Assembly (NCBI RefSeq): GCF_003150835.1
Contig: NZ_CP029479.1
Span: 434,001-498,000, forward strand
Source of the DNA: Phenylobacterium parvum
Lineage (GTDB): Bacteria > Pseudomonadota > Alphaproteobacteria > Caulobacterales > Caulobacteraceae
Direction of reading: 5' to 3'
DNA: 64,000 nucleotides
Each line of letters starts with the position of its first letter. The first letter of the stretch is position 1. Of this stretch, positions 24,299-32,966 are shown piece after piece. A program made the translations under genes and the position numbers. The notes beneath the pieces were generated by a model that was not told the DNA's origin, searched no databases, and worked only from the letters and a program-made list of their open reading frames with translations.

Positions 24299-26670
24299 TC
24301 AGCCCCTCAGGCGGGCGCCTGTCGCCTTCCCGGCCGCCGCGACGATCCGCGCCGAGAGGGCCTCGATGTCGGCCTCGGTCAGGGTCTGCTCGCGGGGCTG
24401 GACGCGCACCTCGACGGCAACCGACTTGAAGCCCTCCGGCACGCCGGGGCCCTGGTAGACGTCGAAGATCCGGGCCTCCGCCACCAGCGCCTTGTCCGCC
24501 GCCAGGATGGGCCGGACCAGGTCGCCCGCCGGCGTCGCTTCCGGCAGGAGGAAGGCGAAGTCCCGGGACAGGGGCATGAGGGGCGAGGGCTGGAAGGCCG
24601 GCCGGGTCTTGACGTCCCGCCGCTTGGGCTCGGGCAGGAGGTCCAGGTGGATCTCGAAGCCCAGGACGGGCCCCTCGACATCCAGGGCCTTGAGGGTCGC
24701 CGGGTGCAGTTCGCCGAACTCGGCGATGACGGTCTTCGGGCCCAGCTGGAGGCGGGCCGACCGGCCGGGGCTCCACCAGGGCGAGGACTGGCCCTGCACG
24801 ACCTGCAGCGGCGGGGCGGCCAGTTCGGCCAGCAGGGCCTCAAGATCGCCCTTCAGGGCGAAGAGGGCGTCCTCGTCCCGCCCGTCCCAGCGCCGGGGCG
24901 CGTGCGGGGCCAGGACGGCGGCGATCACCGCAGACTGGTCCCCGGGCTGGTCGCCGCGATAGATCGGACCGATCTCGAAGAGGGCGGCGTCGGGATACCC
25001 GCGCCGGGCGTTGCGTCCCGCCGCCTCGACCAGGTTGGGCAGGACGGAGGGCCGCATGCAGTCCAGGTCCGCCGCGATGGGGTTGGACAGGACCAGCTCC
25101 GGCGCGCCGCCGCCGAAGTGCTCGGCGGTCGACCGCTTCATGAAGCTCCAGGTCACGGCCTCGGCGTAGCCGGCGGCGGCCAGCGCCCTCCGGGCCGTGC
25201 GCATCCGGCCCTGCCGGACGGTCAGGACGCCGCCGGGTGTGGGGGCATGGGCGGCAGGGGGGTGGACGGCAGGGCGCCATAGCCGGCGATCCGCGCCACC
25301 TCCTCGACCAGGTCGGCCTTGCCCTCGACGTCCCGGCGCCAGGACGGCGGGGCCACCCGGTCGCCCTCGAGCCCGAAGCCCAGGGCCTCCAGGATGGCGT
25401 CGATCCGCGCCCGGTCCAGCGAGAGGCCGGACAGGGCCTCGACATAGCCGCGGTCAAAGGTGAAGGCGTCCGGCCGGGCGGGCGCCTGGCCCGCCAGGAT
25501 CGCCTCGGAGGGCTCGCCGCCGCAGATGTCGAGGATCAGGCGGGTGGCCAGCTCCAGCCCGGGCAGCAGGCTCTCCGGGTCCACGCCCCGGGCGAAGCGG
25601 TATTGGGCGTCCGAGGCGATCCCCAGGGTCCGCCCGGTCTGGGCGATCCGGATGGGGTCGAACCAGGCGCTCTCGATGAAGACGTCGGTCGTGGTTTCCG
25701 AGCATCCGGTGGAGGCGCCGCCCATCACGCCGCCCAGGCCAAGGGCGCCTGAGGCGTCGCCGATGACGCAGATCTCGGGTCCGGCGGCGTAGGTCTTCCC
25801 GTCGAGGGCCTCGACGGTCTCGCCCTGACGGCCCAGGCGCGCCTCGATCCAGCCGCCGGTCAGCCTGCCGGCGTCGTAGACGTGGAGGGGCCGCGCCCGG
25901 TCGAAGGTGATCAGGTTGGTGATGTCCACGAGGGCGCTGATCGGACGCAGGCCAATGGACTTCAGCTTCTGCTGCAGCCAGTCCGGCGAGGGGCCGTTGC
26001 GCACGCCGCGGATCAGCCGGCCGGCAAAGGCCGGACAGGCGCCGCTGTCGTCCAGCCGGATCTCGACCGGGCAGGGGAAGGCGCCGGGGACGGGGGCGAT
26101 GGCGGGGGTCCTGATGGTCCCGAGGCCTGCGGCGGCCAGGTCCCGGGCGATGCCGTCCACGCCCAGCCAGTCGGGACGGTTGGGCGTGACCTCGAAGTCG
26201 ACCACCGCCTCCAGGCCCAGGGCCTCTGCGGCCGGGGTCCCGACCACCAGGTCGCCATCCAGCTCCAGGATGCCGTCGGACTCCTCTGCGGTCTGCAGCT
26301 CGGCGGCCGAGCACAGCATGCCGTTGGACACCACGCCCCGGACCGGGCGGGCCTCCAGCACCACCCCGTTGGCCGGGATGCAGGCGCCGATGGGGGCATA
26401 GATGGTGGTCAGGCCGGCCCGGGCGTTGGGGGCCCCGCAGACGATTTCCTTGCGTCCATCGACCGTGTCCACCTGGCAGACCCGAAGGCGGTCGGCGTTG
26501 GGGTGCTGCACGGCCTCGACGATGCGCGCGACCGAGAAGTCGGCCAGGCGCGCGCCGGGATCGTCGACGTGCTCGACCTCCAGGCCGGCCATGGTCATGG
26601 CCTCGACGACCTGGTCGACGGTGGCGGCGGTGTCGAGGTGCTCGCGCAGCCAGGAAAGGGTGAACTTCAT
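24299..26670 (-). pseudogene. pheT: Phenylalanyl-tRNA synthetase beta chain, frameshifted as sequenced
   Basis: Beta subunit of the (alpha-beta)2 PheRS. Two frames cover one gene: 25222-26670 encodes the first 482 residues (EMAP/tRNA-binding-like domain with [13 protein letters not shown] start, B3/B4 editing region) and 24299-25234 encodes the rest (B6/B7 core, then a ferredoxin-like anticodon-binding end with [19 protein letters not shown]). The first frame stops in PPHPAAS; adding one base to the GGG run at 25235-25237 restores [14 protein letters not shown] and a single product of about 790 residues, the normal length. As PheT is essential, a sequencing error in the homopolymer is more likely than a true pseudogene. 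It starts 10 bases after pheS. Confidence 0.88.
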
Positions 26671-26680
26671 CGCAGTCCTC

Positions 26681-27790
26681 CTAGCTCAGGCCCGAGGCGG
26701 AATTCGGGGCGGCGAAGGCCGAGAAGCCATAGTGCGCCAGCCAGCGGCCATCGGCGGCGAACATGTCGCGCAGGTCGGGCATGCCGTACTTGAGCACCCC
26801 CAGGCGATCGACCCCACAGCCGAAGGCGAAACCCTGCCAGACGTCCGGGTCCAGTCCGCAGTTCCGCAGGACATTGGGATGCACCATCCCGCAGCCGAGG
26901 ATCTCCAGCCAGTCGGCGCCCTCGCCGATCTTCACCTCGCCGCCGGAGCGATCGCACTGCACATCCATCTCGGCCGAGGGCTCGGTGAAGGGGAAGTGGT
27001 GGGGTCGGAAGCGGGTGGTCACCCGGTCGGTCTCGAAGAACCGGGCGATGAAGGTCTCGAGGGTCCACTTCAGGTGACCCATGTGGATGCCCTTGTCGAT
27101 CACCAGGCCCTCGATCTGGTGGAACATGGGGGTGTGGGTCTGGTCGGAGTCCTGGCGGAAGGTGCGGCCGGGCACGATGATCCGGATCGGCGGCTCCTGG
27201 CCGCTGGCGATCCAGCCCGGCAGCTTCTCGTTCGTCCTGTGCATGACCCGCACCTGGACGGGCGAGGTGTGGGTGCGCAGGACCTTGCGCTCGCCGTTGG
27301 CGTCCGGCGGCAGGAAGAAGGTGTCGTGCATCTCCCGCGCCGGGTGCTTGGGCGGGAAGTTCAGGGCGGTGAAGTTGTTGAAGTCGGTCTCGATGTCCGG
27401 CCCCTCGGCGACGCCAAAGCCCATGTCGGCGAAGACCGCAATCATCTCGTCCATCACCTGCATGGTCGGGTGCACGCCGCCTCGGCGGCGAGGCGGGGCG
27501 GGCAGGGACAGGTCGACCCGGTCGGCGGCGAGGCGGGCCTCCAGCTCGGCCGCCTCCAGCTCGGCCTTGCGGGCCTCCAGGCGGGCGGCCAGCCGGTCGC
27601 GCATCTGGTTGATCTGGGGGCCGAGGACCTTGCGTTCCTCGAGGCTCACAGAGCCCAGGGTCCGGGCCAGGAGGGTGACGTTCCCGGACTTTCCCAGGAT
27701 GGCTACCCGGGCCTCGTCCAGGGCGGCGAGGTCGGCGGCCGCCTCGATCCGGGCCAGGTTCGAGCTTTCCAGTTCGGCGATGTCAGTCAT
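26681..27790 (-). CDS. pheS: Phenylalanyl-tRNA synthetase alpha chain
   Basis: Catalytic subunit of PheRS, charging tRNA-Phe. 369 residues: an N-terminal coiled-coil arm ([20 protein letters not shown] to about 100), then the class II catalytic core with motif 1 [17 protein letters not shown], motif 2 [12 protein letters not shown] followed by [10 protein letters not shown], and motif 3 near the end ([20 protein letters not shown]). All match PheS and length is usual (about 340-370). It lies upstream of pheT in the same direction, while rplT lies upstream of it beyond a terminator hairpin. Confidence 0.96.
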   Translation of the reverse strand: MTDIAELESSNLARIEAAADLAALDEARVAILGKSGNVTLLARTLGSVSLEERKVLGPQINQMRDRLAARLEARKAELEAAELEARLAADRVDLSLPAPPRRRGGVHPTMQVMDEMIAVFADMGFGVAEGPDIETDFNNFTALNFPPKHPAREMHDTFFLPPDANGERKVLRTHTSPVQVRVMHRTNEKLPGWIASGQEPPIRIIVPGRTFRQDSDQTHTPMFHQIEGLVIDKGIHMGHLKWTLETFIARFFETDRVTTRFRPHHFPFTEPSAEMDVQCDRSGGEVKIGEGADWLEILGCGMVHPNVLRNCGLDPDVWQGFAFGCGVDRLGVLKYGMPDLRDMFAADGRWLAHYGFSAFAAPNSASGLS

Positions 27791-27837
27791 GCGCGTCGCT
27801 CAGCAGCAGAAGGGCTTCAGTGGGGAGGGGCGCCAGC

Positions 27838-27867
27838 AAAAAGCCCCCCGGGCGCGCCGGGGGGCTT
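27838..27867 (-). terminator. Rho-independent terminator after rplT
   Basis: Perfect 11-bp stem AAGCCCCCCGG/CCGGGGGGCTT (27841-27851 with 27857-27867), 5-base loop, and a run of A at 27838-27842 that reads as a T-run on the minus strand. It sits between the rplT stop (27900) and the pheS start (27790), so it ends or attenuates the rpmI-rplT message before pheST. Confidence 0.88.
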
Positions 27868-27899
27868 CTGATTGCAGCGAAGCCGTGGGGCTCCGGGCG

Positions 27900-28256
27900 T
27901 CAGGCCAGGGCGGCGCGAACCTTGTCGGCGATGGCCTTGAAACCGACCGGGTCGTTGCCGGCGATATCCGCCAGCACCTTGCGGTCCATCTGGACCCCGG
28001 CCAGTTCAAGGCCGTGGATAAATCGGGCGTAGGTCATGCCTTCCAGGCGGGCCGCAGCGTTGATCCGCTGGATCCACAGGGACCGGAAGCTGCGCTTGCG
28101 CACCTTGCGGTCGCGGTAGGCGTACTGGCCAGCCTTGTCCACCGCGGCCTTGGCGGCGCGGATGGTGTTCTTGCGGCGGCCATAGAAGCCGGCGGCCTTC
28201 TCAAGAACCTTCTTGTGACGGGCGTGGGCGGTGACGCCCCTTTTCACACGTGCCAT
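27900..28256 (-). CDS. rplT: Large-subunit ribosomal protein L20
   Basis: Binds 23S rRNA early in 50S assembly; in several bacteria it also represses its own operon. 118 residues with the basic N-terminus [18 protein letters not shown], the [16 protein letters not shown] helix and [18 protein letters not shown] end, all diagnostic. It follows rpmI by 16 bases. A strong terminator sits directly after it. No anomalies. Confidence 0.97.
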   Translation of the reverse strand: MARVKRGVTAHARHKKVLEKAAGFYGRRKNTIRAAKAAVDKAGQYAYRDRKVRKRSFRSLWIQRINAAARLEGMTYARFIHGLELAGVQMDRKVLADIAGNDPVGFKAIADKVRAALA

Positions 28257-28272
28257 GCGTCAGGTCCTCCGA

Positions 28273-28473
28273 TCAAAGGCCGTAGGGCAGGAAGATGCGG
28301 ATGATCTTGGCGTCGGCCTCGGTCATCACCTTCGTGCCCCGGTTCTGGCGGATGTACTTGGCGTTGTGGCTGATGAGGCGGTGGCGCTTGCCCGCCACGC
28401 CGGCCTTGAGCTTGCCGGTCGCGGTGAGCTTGAAGCGCTTCTTCGCCCCCGACTTCGTCTTCAGTTTCGGCAT
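28273..28473 (-). CDS. rpmI: Large-subunit ribosomal protein L35
   Basis: 66-residue ribosomal protein with the diagnostic start [17 protein letters not shown] and the [20 protein letters not shown] core. The ATG at 28473 gives the normal length; the frame stays open upstream to 28632 but the added residues are unlike L35. It is followed by rplT. Unusually, infC is not directly upstream: about 400 bases with palindromic repeats, and then an MFS transporter gene, lie between rpmI and infC. Confidence 0.97.
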   Translation of the reverse strand: MPKLKTKSGAKKRFKLTATGKLKAGVAGKRHRLISHNAKYIRQNRGTKVMTEADAKIIRIFLPYGL

Positions 28474-28515
28474 TTCACGTCGGAACCTTCCGGCCCCGTC
28501 CTCTGGAGTATTGAT

Positions 28516-28549
28516 GAGCCGCCCTGGCATGCCTTTGGCCAGGCGGCTC
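28516..28549 (-). promoter_or_regulatory. Hairpin in the rpmI leader
   Basis: On the minus strand GAGCCGCC-TGGC pairs with GCCA-GGGCGGCTC, 12 base pairs with one bulged base and an eight-to-nine base loop, 43-76 bases before the rpmI start. It is not followed by a T-run, so it is not a standard terminator. A leader structure for L20 autocontrol is possible by analogy only. Confidence 0.45.
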
Positions 28550-28561
28550 CGAAGGGGCGGG

Positions 28562-28590
28562 TGAGTACGCCAAAAGGGGCCAAGGGGCAA
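28562..28590 (-). promoter_or_regulatory. Candidate promoter for rpmI-rplT
   Basis: On the minus strand TTGCCC (28585-28590), a 17-base spacer, then TACTCA (28562-28567). This is a moderate match to a housekeeping promoter and would start transcription near 28555, leaving an 80-base leader that holds the hairpin at 28516-28549. A promoter is expected here because infC is no longer adjacent. Confidence 0.35.
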
Positions 28591-28620
28591 GCCCTCAGGG
28601 CGAGATCGCCCGTGCCCCGA

Positions 28621-28791
28621 ATTCCTCCCCATCAGGGGGAGGTGGACCGCAAAGCGGGCCGGAGGGGGTCAGCTGAGCCGCCGTTGACCCCCTCACCCGG
28701 CTTCGCCGGGAGCTCCCCCTTGGGGGAGCAATTGCTTAGTCATTCCTCCCCATCAGGGGGAGGTGGACCGCGCAGCGGGCCGGAGGGGGTC
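28621..28791. repeat. Mosaic palindromic repeat cluster A (three units)
   Basis: Unit type 1 at 28621-28670 and 28742-28791 (50 bases each, CTCCCC-loop-GGGGAG stem, then CCGC-3nt-GCGG stem, ending GGAGGGGGTC); unit type 2 inverted at 28683-28734 (52 bases). The two type 1 copies differ in the second loop (AAA versus GCA) but keep the stems. Type 2 is identical to the copy at 62941-62992. The +,-,+ arrangement resembles bacterial interspersed mosaic elements built from REP sequences. Confidence 0.88.
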
Positions 28792-28870
28792 TGCTGAGGC
28801 GCCATGGTCCCCTTGCCGCTGTCCCGACCGGCTCTACGCTCCGGTGGGCCTGGGCTCGTAGGTCCGCGAC

Positions 28871-30082
28871 CTAGACTGAGAGCGCCGGCGCCCTGCGACT
28901 TGCGGAGATGGCCAGGAAGATGGCCGGGATGACGATCAGGGCGCCCATTATGAAGGGGCCGTTGATGTTGATGGGGAAGACGAGCCCCGCGCAGAAGGGG
29001 CCGACCACCCTGGCCAGGGCGCCGCAGGCGTTGTTTAGCCCCAGGATCTGGCCCTGCCGATGGGGGTCGGCGGTCCGCGTGATGATCGAGCCCACATTGG
29101 GGAAGGCCACCGACTGGCCGACGGCGGTCACGCACATCAGGACGATGGTTGCAGCGGTCCCGGTGGAGAAGACCTGAAGGCCTGCCCCCAGGACCGTCAG
29201 GGCCATGCCTACGGTCAGCATCCGCGCCTCGCCATAGCGTTCGGAGAGGGGACCGGTCAGGAACATCTGGGCGAAGGCCGCAGAGACGCCCACGAAGGCG
29301 AAGCAGACCCCGATGTCCCGGGGCGTCCAGCCGAACCGCTCGCTGGCCCAGAGGCCGAAGGTGGACTCGATCCCGGTGAAGGCGAAGCCCACGAGGAAGG
29401 TCAGGAGCATGAGCCGCCCCAGGACCGGGTTGTTCACGACGTCGCCGATGGCCGACCAGCGGTTGACCCGGTGCGCTCCGCCCTCGCGCCGGTGGTTGCT
29501 CTCGCGGATAAAGAGAATGATGGCCGCCACGCAGACGGCGGCCAGCCCCGAGGCCACGAAGAGGGGAATGCGGAAACCCGCCGGCCCGGCGTCGGGATGG
29601 GCCAGCAGGCCGCCCAGCGAGGGGCCGACGATCATGCCCACGTTCCAGGCTGCGCCCTGGTAGGCCATCTGCCGGGTGCGCTGCTCGGGCGGGGTGACGT
29701 CTGACAGGTAGCCCTGGATGACCGCGCCATTCCCGGCTGCGAGACCGCCGACCAGCCGGATCAGGAAGGCGGCCAGGATGTTGGGGGCGAAGGCCAGGGC
29801 GAGGTAGCACAGGCAGTTGCCCATGATGGTCGAGATCAGGATCGGCTTGCGCCCGTAGCGGTCGGACAGACGGCCCCAGAAGGGCTCGCCGAAGAAGGAC
29901 CCGATCGAGTAGGCCGAGAAGATCAGGGCGATCTGCCAGGCCGGGGCGTCAAAGGACTTGGCGTAGAAGGGCAGCAGCGGGACGATGATCCCGAAGCCCA
30001 GCATGTTGATGAAGATCACCGCGATCAGGGCCATGGCCGCAAAGGGCGGCGTGGACTTCTGCTGGGTTGCGGACTCCGGCAT
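28871..30082 (-). CDS. MFS transporter, TetA/multidrug-type
   Basis: Major facilitator of about 403 residues with 12 hydrophobic segments. The loop 2-3 motif GRLSDRYGRKPILI and the motif-C-like GIIVPLLPFYAK start fit drug:H+ antiporters of the DHA1/Tet type; the repeat motif at the second half reads GPLSERYGEARM. It probably exports a small molecule across the inner membrane; the substrate is unknown. The ATG at 30082 (MPESATQQ) is preferred over an in-frame TTG at 30118, neither with a good ribosome site. It is lodged between infC and rpmI, which are adjacent in most bacteria, with repeats on one side and a hairpin on the other. Confidence 0.85.
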   Translation of the reverse strand: MPESATQQKSTPPFAAMALIAVIFINMLGFGIIVPLLPFYAKSFDAPAWQIALIFSAYSIGSFFGEPFWGRLSDRYGRKPILISTIMGNCLCYLALAFAPNILAAFLIRLVGGLAAGNGAVIQGYLSDVTPPEQRTRQMAYQGAAWNVGMIVGPSLGGLLAHPDAGPAGFRIPLFVASGLAAVCVAAIILFIRESNHRREGGAHRVNRWSAIGDVVNNPVLGRLMLLTFLVGFAFTGIESTFGLWASERFGWTPRDIGVCFAFVGVSAAFAQMFLTGPLSERYGEARMLTVGMALTVLGAGLQVFSTGTAATIVLMCVTAVGQSVAFPNVGSIITRTADPHRQGQILGLNNACGALARVVGPFCAGLVFPININGPFIMGALIVIPAIFLAISASRRAPALSV

Positions 30083-30122
30083 GGCGCGGTTGTTAGGGCC
30101 GACCGACCGGAGGAGCAAGGGC

Positions 30123-30149
30123 GGGCGACGACGAATGCCGCCGCCGCCC
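30123..30149 (-). terminator. Hairpin after infC, possible terminator
   Basis: Eleven paired bases (30123-30133 with 30139-30149, two G-U pairs on the minus-strand RNA) around a 5-base loop, 11 bases after the infC stop. No T-run follows, so Rho-independent termination is uncertain. Its place suggests infC and the MFS gene are separate transcripts. Confidence 0.4.
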
Positions 30150-30159
30150 GGTCAGGAGT

Positions 30160-30693
30160 CTATTTGGGCGCCAGGATCATGATCATCTGGCGGCCCTCCA
30201 TGCGGGGCTCGTACTCGACCTTGGCGACGGGCTCGAAGTCGGCCTTCACCTGCTGGAGGAGCTTCATGCCCAGCTCGGGGTGCGCCAGTTCACGGCCACG
30301 GAAGCGGAGCGTCACTTTGACCTTGTCGCCTTCGCCGAAGAAGCGGTGCATCGAGCGCGCCTTGACCTCATAGTCATGGATGTCGATGTTCGGCCGCAGC
30401 TTGATCTCCTTGATCTCGACGACCTTCTGGCGCTTCCGGGCCTCGTTCTTCTTCTTCTGCTCCTGGAACTTGAACTTGCCATAGTCCAGGATCTTGCAGA
30501 CGGGCGGGTCGGCGTTGGGAACGATCTCGACCAGATCGAGACCCGCCTCCTCGGCGGCCTCAAGGGCGGAGGAGGTGGGCATGACCCCCTGCTTCTCGCC
30601 ATGCTGGTCGATCAGCAGGACCCGGGGAACGCGGATGTCTTCGTTGATGCGCGGACCGTCTTTGACGGGCGGCGCCTGCATGGGCCGGCGAAT
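30160..30693 (-). CDS. infC: Translation initiation factor IF-3, probable ATT start
   Basis: IF-3 proofreads initiation codon and tRNA on the 30S subunit. The protein has the N domain ([16 protein letters not shown]), linker with [20 protein letters not shown], and C domain ([19 protein letters not shown], ending MIMILAPK). An in-frame ATG at 30681 has no ribosome site, whereas ATT at 30693-30691 follows GAGGAG with a nine-base spacer and adds Met-Ile-like residues IRRP before MQAPP, giving 177 residues. infC of many bacteria begins with a rare AUU/AUA codon that IF-3 itself discriminates against, giving autoregulation; this fits. I therefore place the start at 30693. Confidence 0.93.
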   Translation of the reverse strand: MRRPMQAPPVKDGPRINEDIRVPRVLLIDQHGEKQGVMPTSSALEAAEEAGLDLVEIVPNADPPVCKILDYGKFKFQEQKKKNEARKRQKVVEIKEIKLRPNIDIHDYEVKARSMHRFFGEGDKVKVTLRFRGRELAHPELGMKLLQQVKADFEPVAKVEYEPRMEGRQMIMILAPK

Positions 30694-30780
30694 AGGCTTC
30701 TGCTCCTCGAGCTGTTGAAAGAGGCGTCGGCGGAGGAACCCCCCGCCGTAGGGGATATATGACCGTCCGGGCCCCGCCGA

Positions 30781-31752
30781 TCAAGCGGAGCCTTGATCCG
30801 GCAGCAGGCGGTCGGCCGCCTGCTCCACCGTCCCGGCGTCCAGGGCGGCGAGGTCGTCGGCCTGGACGACGATCACATGACCCCTCGGGGCGGAGAGCGT
30901 CGGGTCCGACGCCCGCGAGAACAGCACGACCGTAGGGGCGCCCGCCGCCGCCGCCAGGTGCAGGGGGCCGGTATCGTTTCCCACCACCAGGGCGGCGCCC
31001 GCGCCGAACCGTGCGACGGTGGCGAAGTCGGTCCGGCCGGTCAGGTCCCGGGCCTGGGGCAGGTGCTTCTGGATCTCCCGGCCCAGGGCGCTTTCCTGGG
31101 GGCCGCCGATCACCAGGACGTCGAACCCGCGGTCGTGCATGCGCCGGGCCAGCCGCCCGTAGGCGTCCGCCGGCCAGCGCTTGTCCAGCCGGTGGGCCGA
31201 GCCGCCGGGGATCAGCAGGATGTAGGGCTTCTCCGGCCGCCGCCGCCGGTCGCGGGGCGTCCCGCCGATCCAGGACAGGTCCGGCGGGGGCGCCGACAGG
31301 GGCGAGGTCGGAGCGTCGGGCCAGATCCCCGCCGACTTCAGCTGGTCGGCCTGGCGCTCCAGGGTGTGCATCTGGTCCTTGCCCGGCGTGCGGTGGGGCA
31401 GGGCGCAGCCCCGGGCGACGCCGGACCATTCCGGGGGAAAGGGTCTCAGGAGGTGGAAGATCCGCTCCGACGCGGCAGAGGTCTGCAGGTCGTACACCCG
31501 GTCGTAGCGGGCGCCCTTGAGCCGCCGCCGGAGGGCCAGCCAGGCGCCGGGGCCCACGGGCCTCCCGTCGGTCTCGACCTCGTCGAAATAGGGACAGGCC
31601 CGGGCCAGGGCCTCGAAGGGCGGTGTGGTCAGGAGGGTGACCTGCGCCTTGGGGTGAGCCTCGCGGATGCGCTTCATGGCCGCCAGGGCCAGGACAAAGT
31701 CCCCCAGCGCCGACAGCTTGATCACCAGGACCTTGCGGATCTCGCGGCTCAT
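30781..31752 (-). CDS. Glycosyltransferase family 9 (heptosyltransferase-like)
   Basis: 323-residue GT-B enzyme of the ADP-heptose:LPS heptosyltransferase family. The N-terminus KVLVIKLSALGDFVLALAA is the family start, and the nucleotide-sugar site is LIPGGSAHRLDKRWP and VVGNDTGPLHLAAAAGAPTV in the second domain. Such enzymes add sugars to the lipopolysaccharide inner core at the cytoplasmic face; the donor here may or may not be heptose. It overlaps the next upstream GT4 gene by four bases, making a two-gene glycosyltransferase unit. Confidence 0.88.
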   Translation of the reverse strand: MSREIRKVLVIKLSALGDFVLALAAMKRIREAHPKAQVTLLTTPPFEALARACPYFDEVETDGRPVGPGAWLALRRRLKGARYDRVYDLQTSAASERIFHLLRPFPPEWSGVARGCALPHRTPGKDQMHTLERQADQLKSAGIWPDAPTSPLSAPPPDLSWIGGTPRDRRRRPEKPYILLIPGGSAHRLDKRWPADAYGRLARRMHDRGFDVLVIGGPQESALGREIQKHLPQARDLTGRTDFATVARFGAGAALVVGNDTGPLHLAAAAGAPTVVLFSRASDPTLSAPRGHVIVVQADDLAALDAGTVEQAADRLLPDQGSA

Positions 31753-32921
31753 TTCCCGTCTTCCCGCGACGACACGAGCTGCTCATACACCGCGAGCGTC
31801 GCCGCGCACATGGCGTCGTTGGAGTAGAGGCGCGTGGCGCGCTCCCGGGCGGCGGCGCCCAGGGTTTCCAGGCCCTCGCGCCCAAGGTCGATCGCCCCGG
31901 CCATGGCCGAGGCCCAGGCCGCCGTGTCCCCGGGCGGCGCCCGCCACCCCGTGCTTCCGGGCAGGACGGTCTCGGTCGTGCCGCCGTGGTCCGAGGCGAT
32001 GACAGGCCGCCCCATCACCTGGGGCTCGACCGCGGCCCGCCCGAAGGATTCCGGAACAAGAGTGGGCAGCAGGGCGACGTCCGCCGCCAGGAAGGCCGCC
32101 GGCATGTCGTCGCAGTGCCCGACCAGCCGGACCACCCCCTCCAGGTCGGCGGCCCGTACAGCCGCCTCGAGGGACTGGCGAAAGGCGGTCCGGCCCTGGT
32201 CGTCGCCGGCGAAGATGACCCGCAGGTCCCGTCCCTCGCCCTTGAGCCGAGCAGTGGCGGCGATGATCGTCTCATGGCCCTTGATGGGCGTCAGCCGCCC
32301 GGCCAGCAGGAAGACCAGTGGGCCGTCGAAGGCGTCCGCCAGGCCCCAGGCCTGGCGCAGGGCCGCAATGCGCTCCGGGGCTATCCGGGCGGGGTCGAAG
32401 CGGGTGAGGTCCACGCCCCGGGGGATGGCGACGACCTTGTCGGGGGCGATCCCGTGCTCGGCCAGGACGTGGGCGCGGGTGTAGTCGGAATTGGCGATCA
32501 CCCGGTCCACCCGGGTCATGACGGCGTTGTACCAGCGCTTCAGACGGCCCTTCGCCAGGTAGATGCCGTGATAGGTCGCCACCGTCGGCAGGCCCTCGGC
32601 CCGGGCGGCCCAAAGGGCCGGGAAGGCCGGCGCCCGGGACCGTACGTGGACGAGGCTCACCCCCTGCTTGCGGATCACCCGGCGCAGGGCCCCGGCGGTC
32701 TTCAGCATGACCAGGGGGTTCTTGCTCTGCATGGGCAGGCGGACCAGCTCGCCTCCCGCCGCGGCCAGGGCCGTCTCCATCCGTCCGCCCCGGCTGGCCA
32801 CGAGGGCCCGGCCGCCGGCCGCGACGACGGCGCGGGCGACGTCGATCGTGGTCTGCTCGGCGCCGCCGGTCTCCAGCTCGGGGACCACCTGCAGCAGGGT
32901 GAAGTTCGCGGGAAGGCTCAC
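31749..32921 (-). CDS. Glycosyltransferase family 4
   Basis: Retaining GT-B glycosyltransferase, about 390 residues from a GTG at 32921. The acceptor-side glycine loop ELETGGAEQ at 15-23 and the donor-side EX7E motif PESFGRAAVE followed by VIASDHGGTTE are typical. It probably adds a hexose to lipopolysaccharide or another glycan. The GTG is preferred since the frame upstream to 33650 lies over the opposite-strand hydrolase. Overlaps the GT9 gene; divergent from the hydrolase at 32967 with a 45-base gap. Confidence 0.87.
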   Translation of the reverse strand: MSLPANFTLLQVVPELETGGAEQTTIDVARAVVAAGGRALVASRGGRMETALAAAGGELVRLPMQSKNPLVMLKTAGALRRVIRKQGVSLVHVRSRAPAFPALWAARAEGLPTVATYHGIYLAKGRLKRWYNAVMTRVDRVIANSDYTRAHVLAEHGIAPDKVVAIPRGVDLTRFDPARIAPERIAALRQAWGLADAFDGPLVFLLAGRLTPIKGHETIIAATARLKGEGRDLRVIFAGDDQGRTAFRQSLEAAVRAADLEGVVRLVGHCDDMPAAFLAADVALLPTLVPESFGRAAVEPQVMGRPVIASDHGGTTETVLPGSTGWRAPPGDTAAWASAMAGAIDLGREGLETLGAAARERATRLYSNDAMCAATLAVYEQLVSSREDGK

Positions 32922-32966
32922 CGCGTCCTGATAGCGCAGCCCTGCGCCCGGCGCTATGCAGGGGCC

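Larger units (their letters stand above)
28474..28870. other. 397-base intergenic region between rpmI and the MFS gene
   Basis: This gap contains no convincing gene. From the rpmI side it holds the leader hairpin (28516-28549), a candidate promoter (28562-28590), a short plain stretch, then three palindromic repeat units in alternating orientation (28621-28791). The final 80 bases up to the MFS stop show nothing I can assign. Confidence 0.8.
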
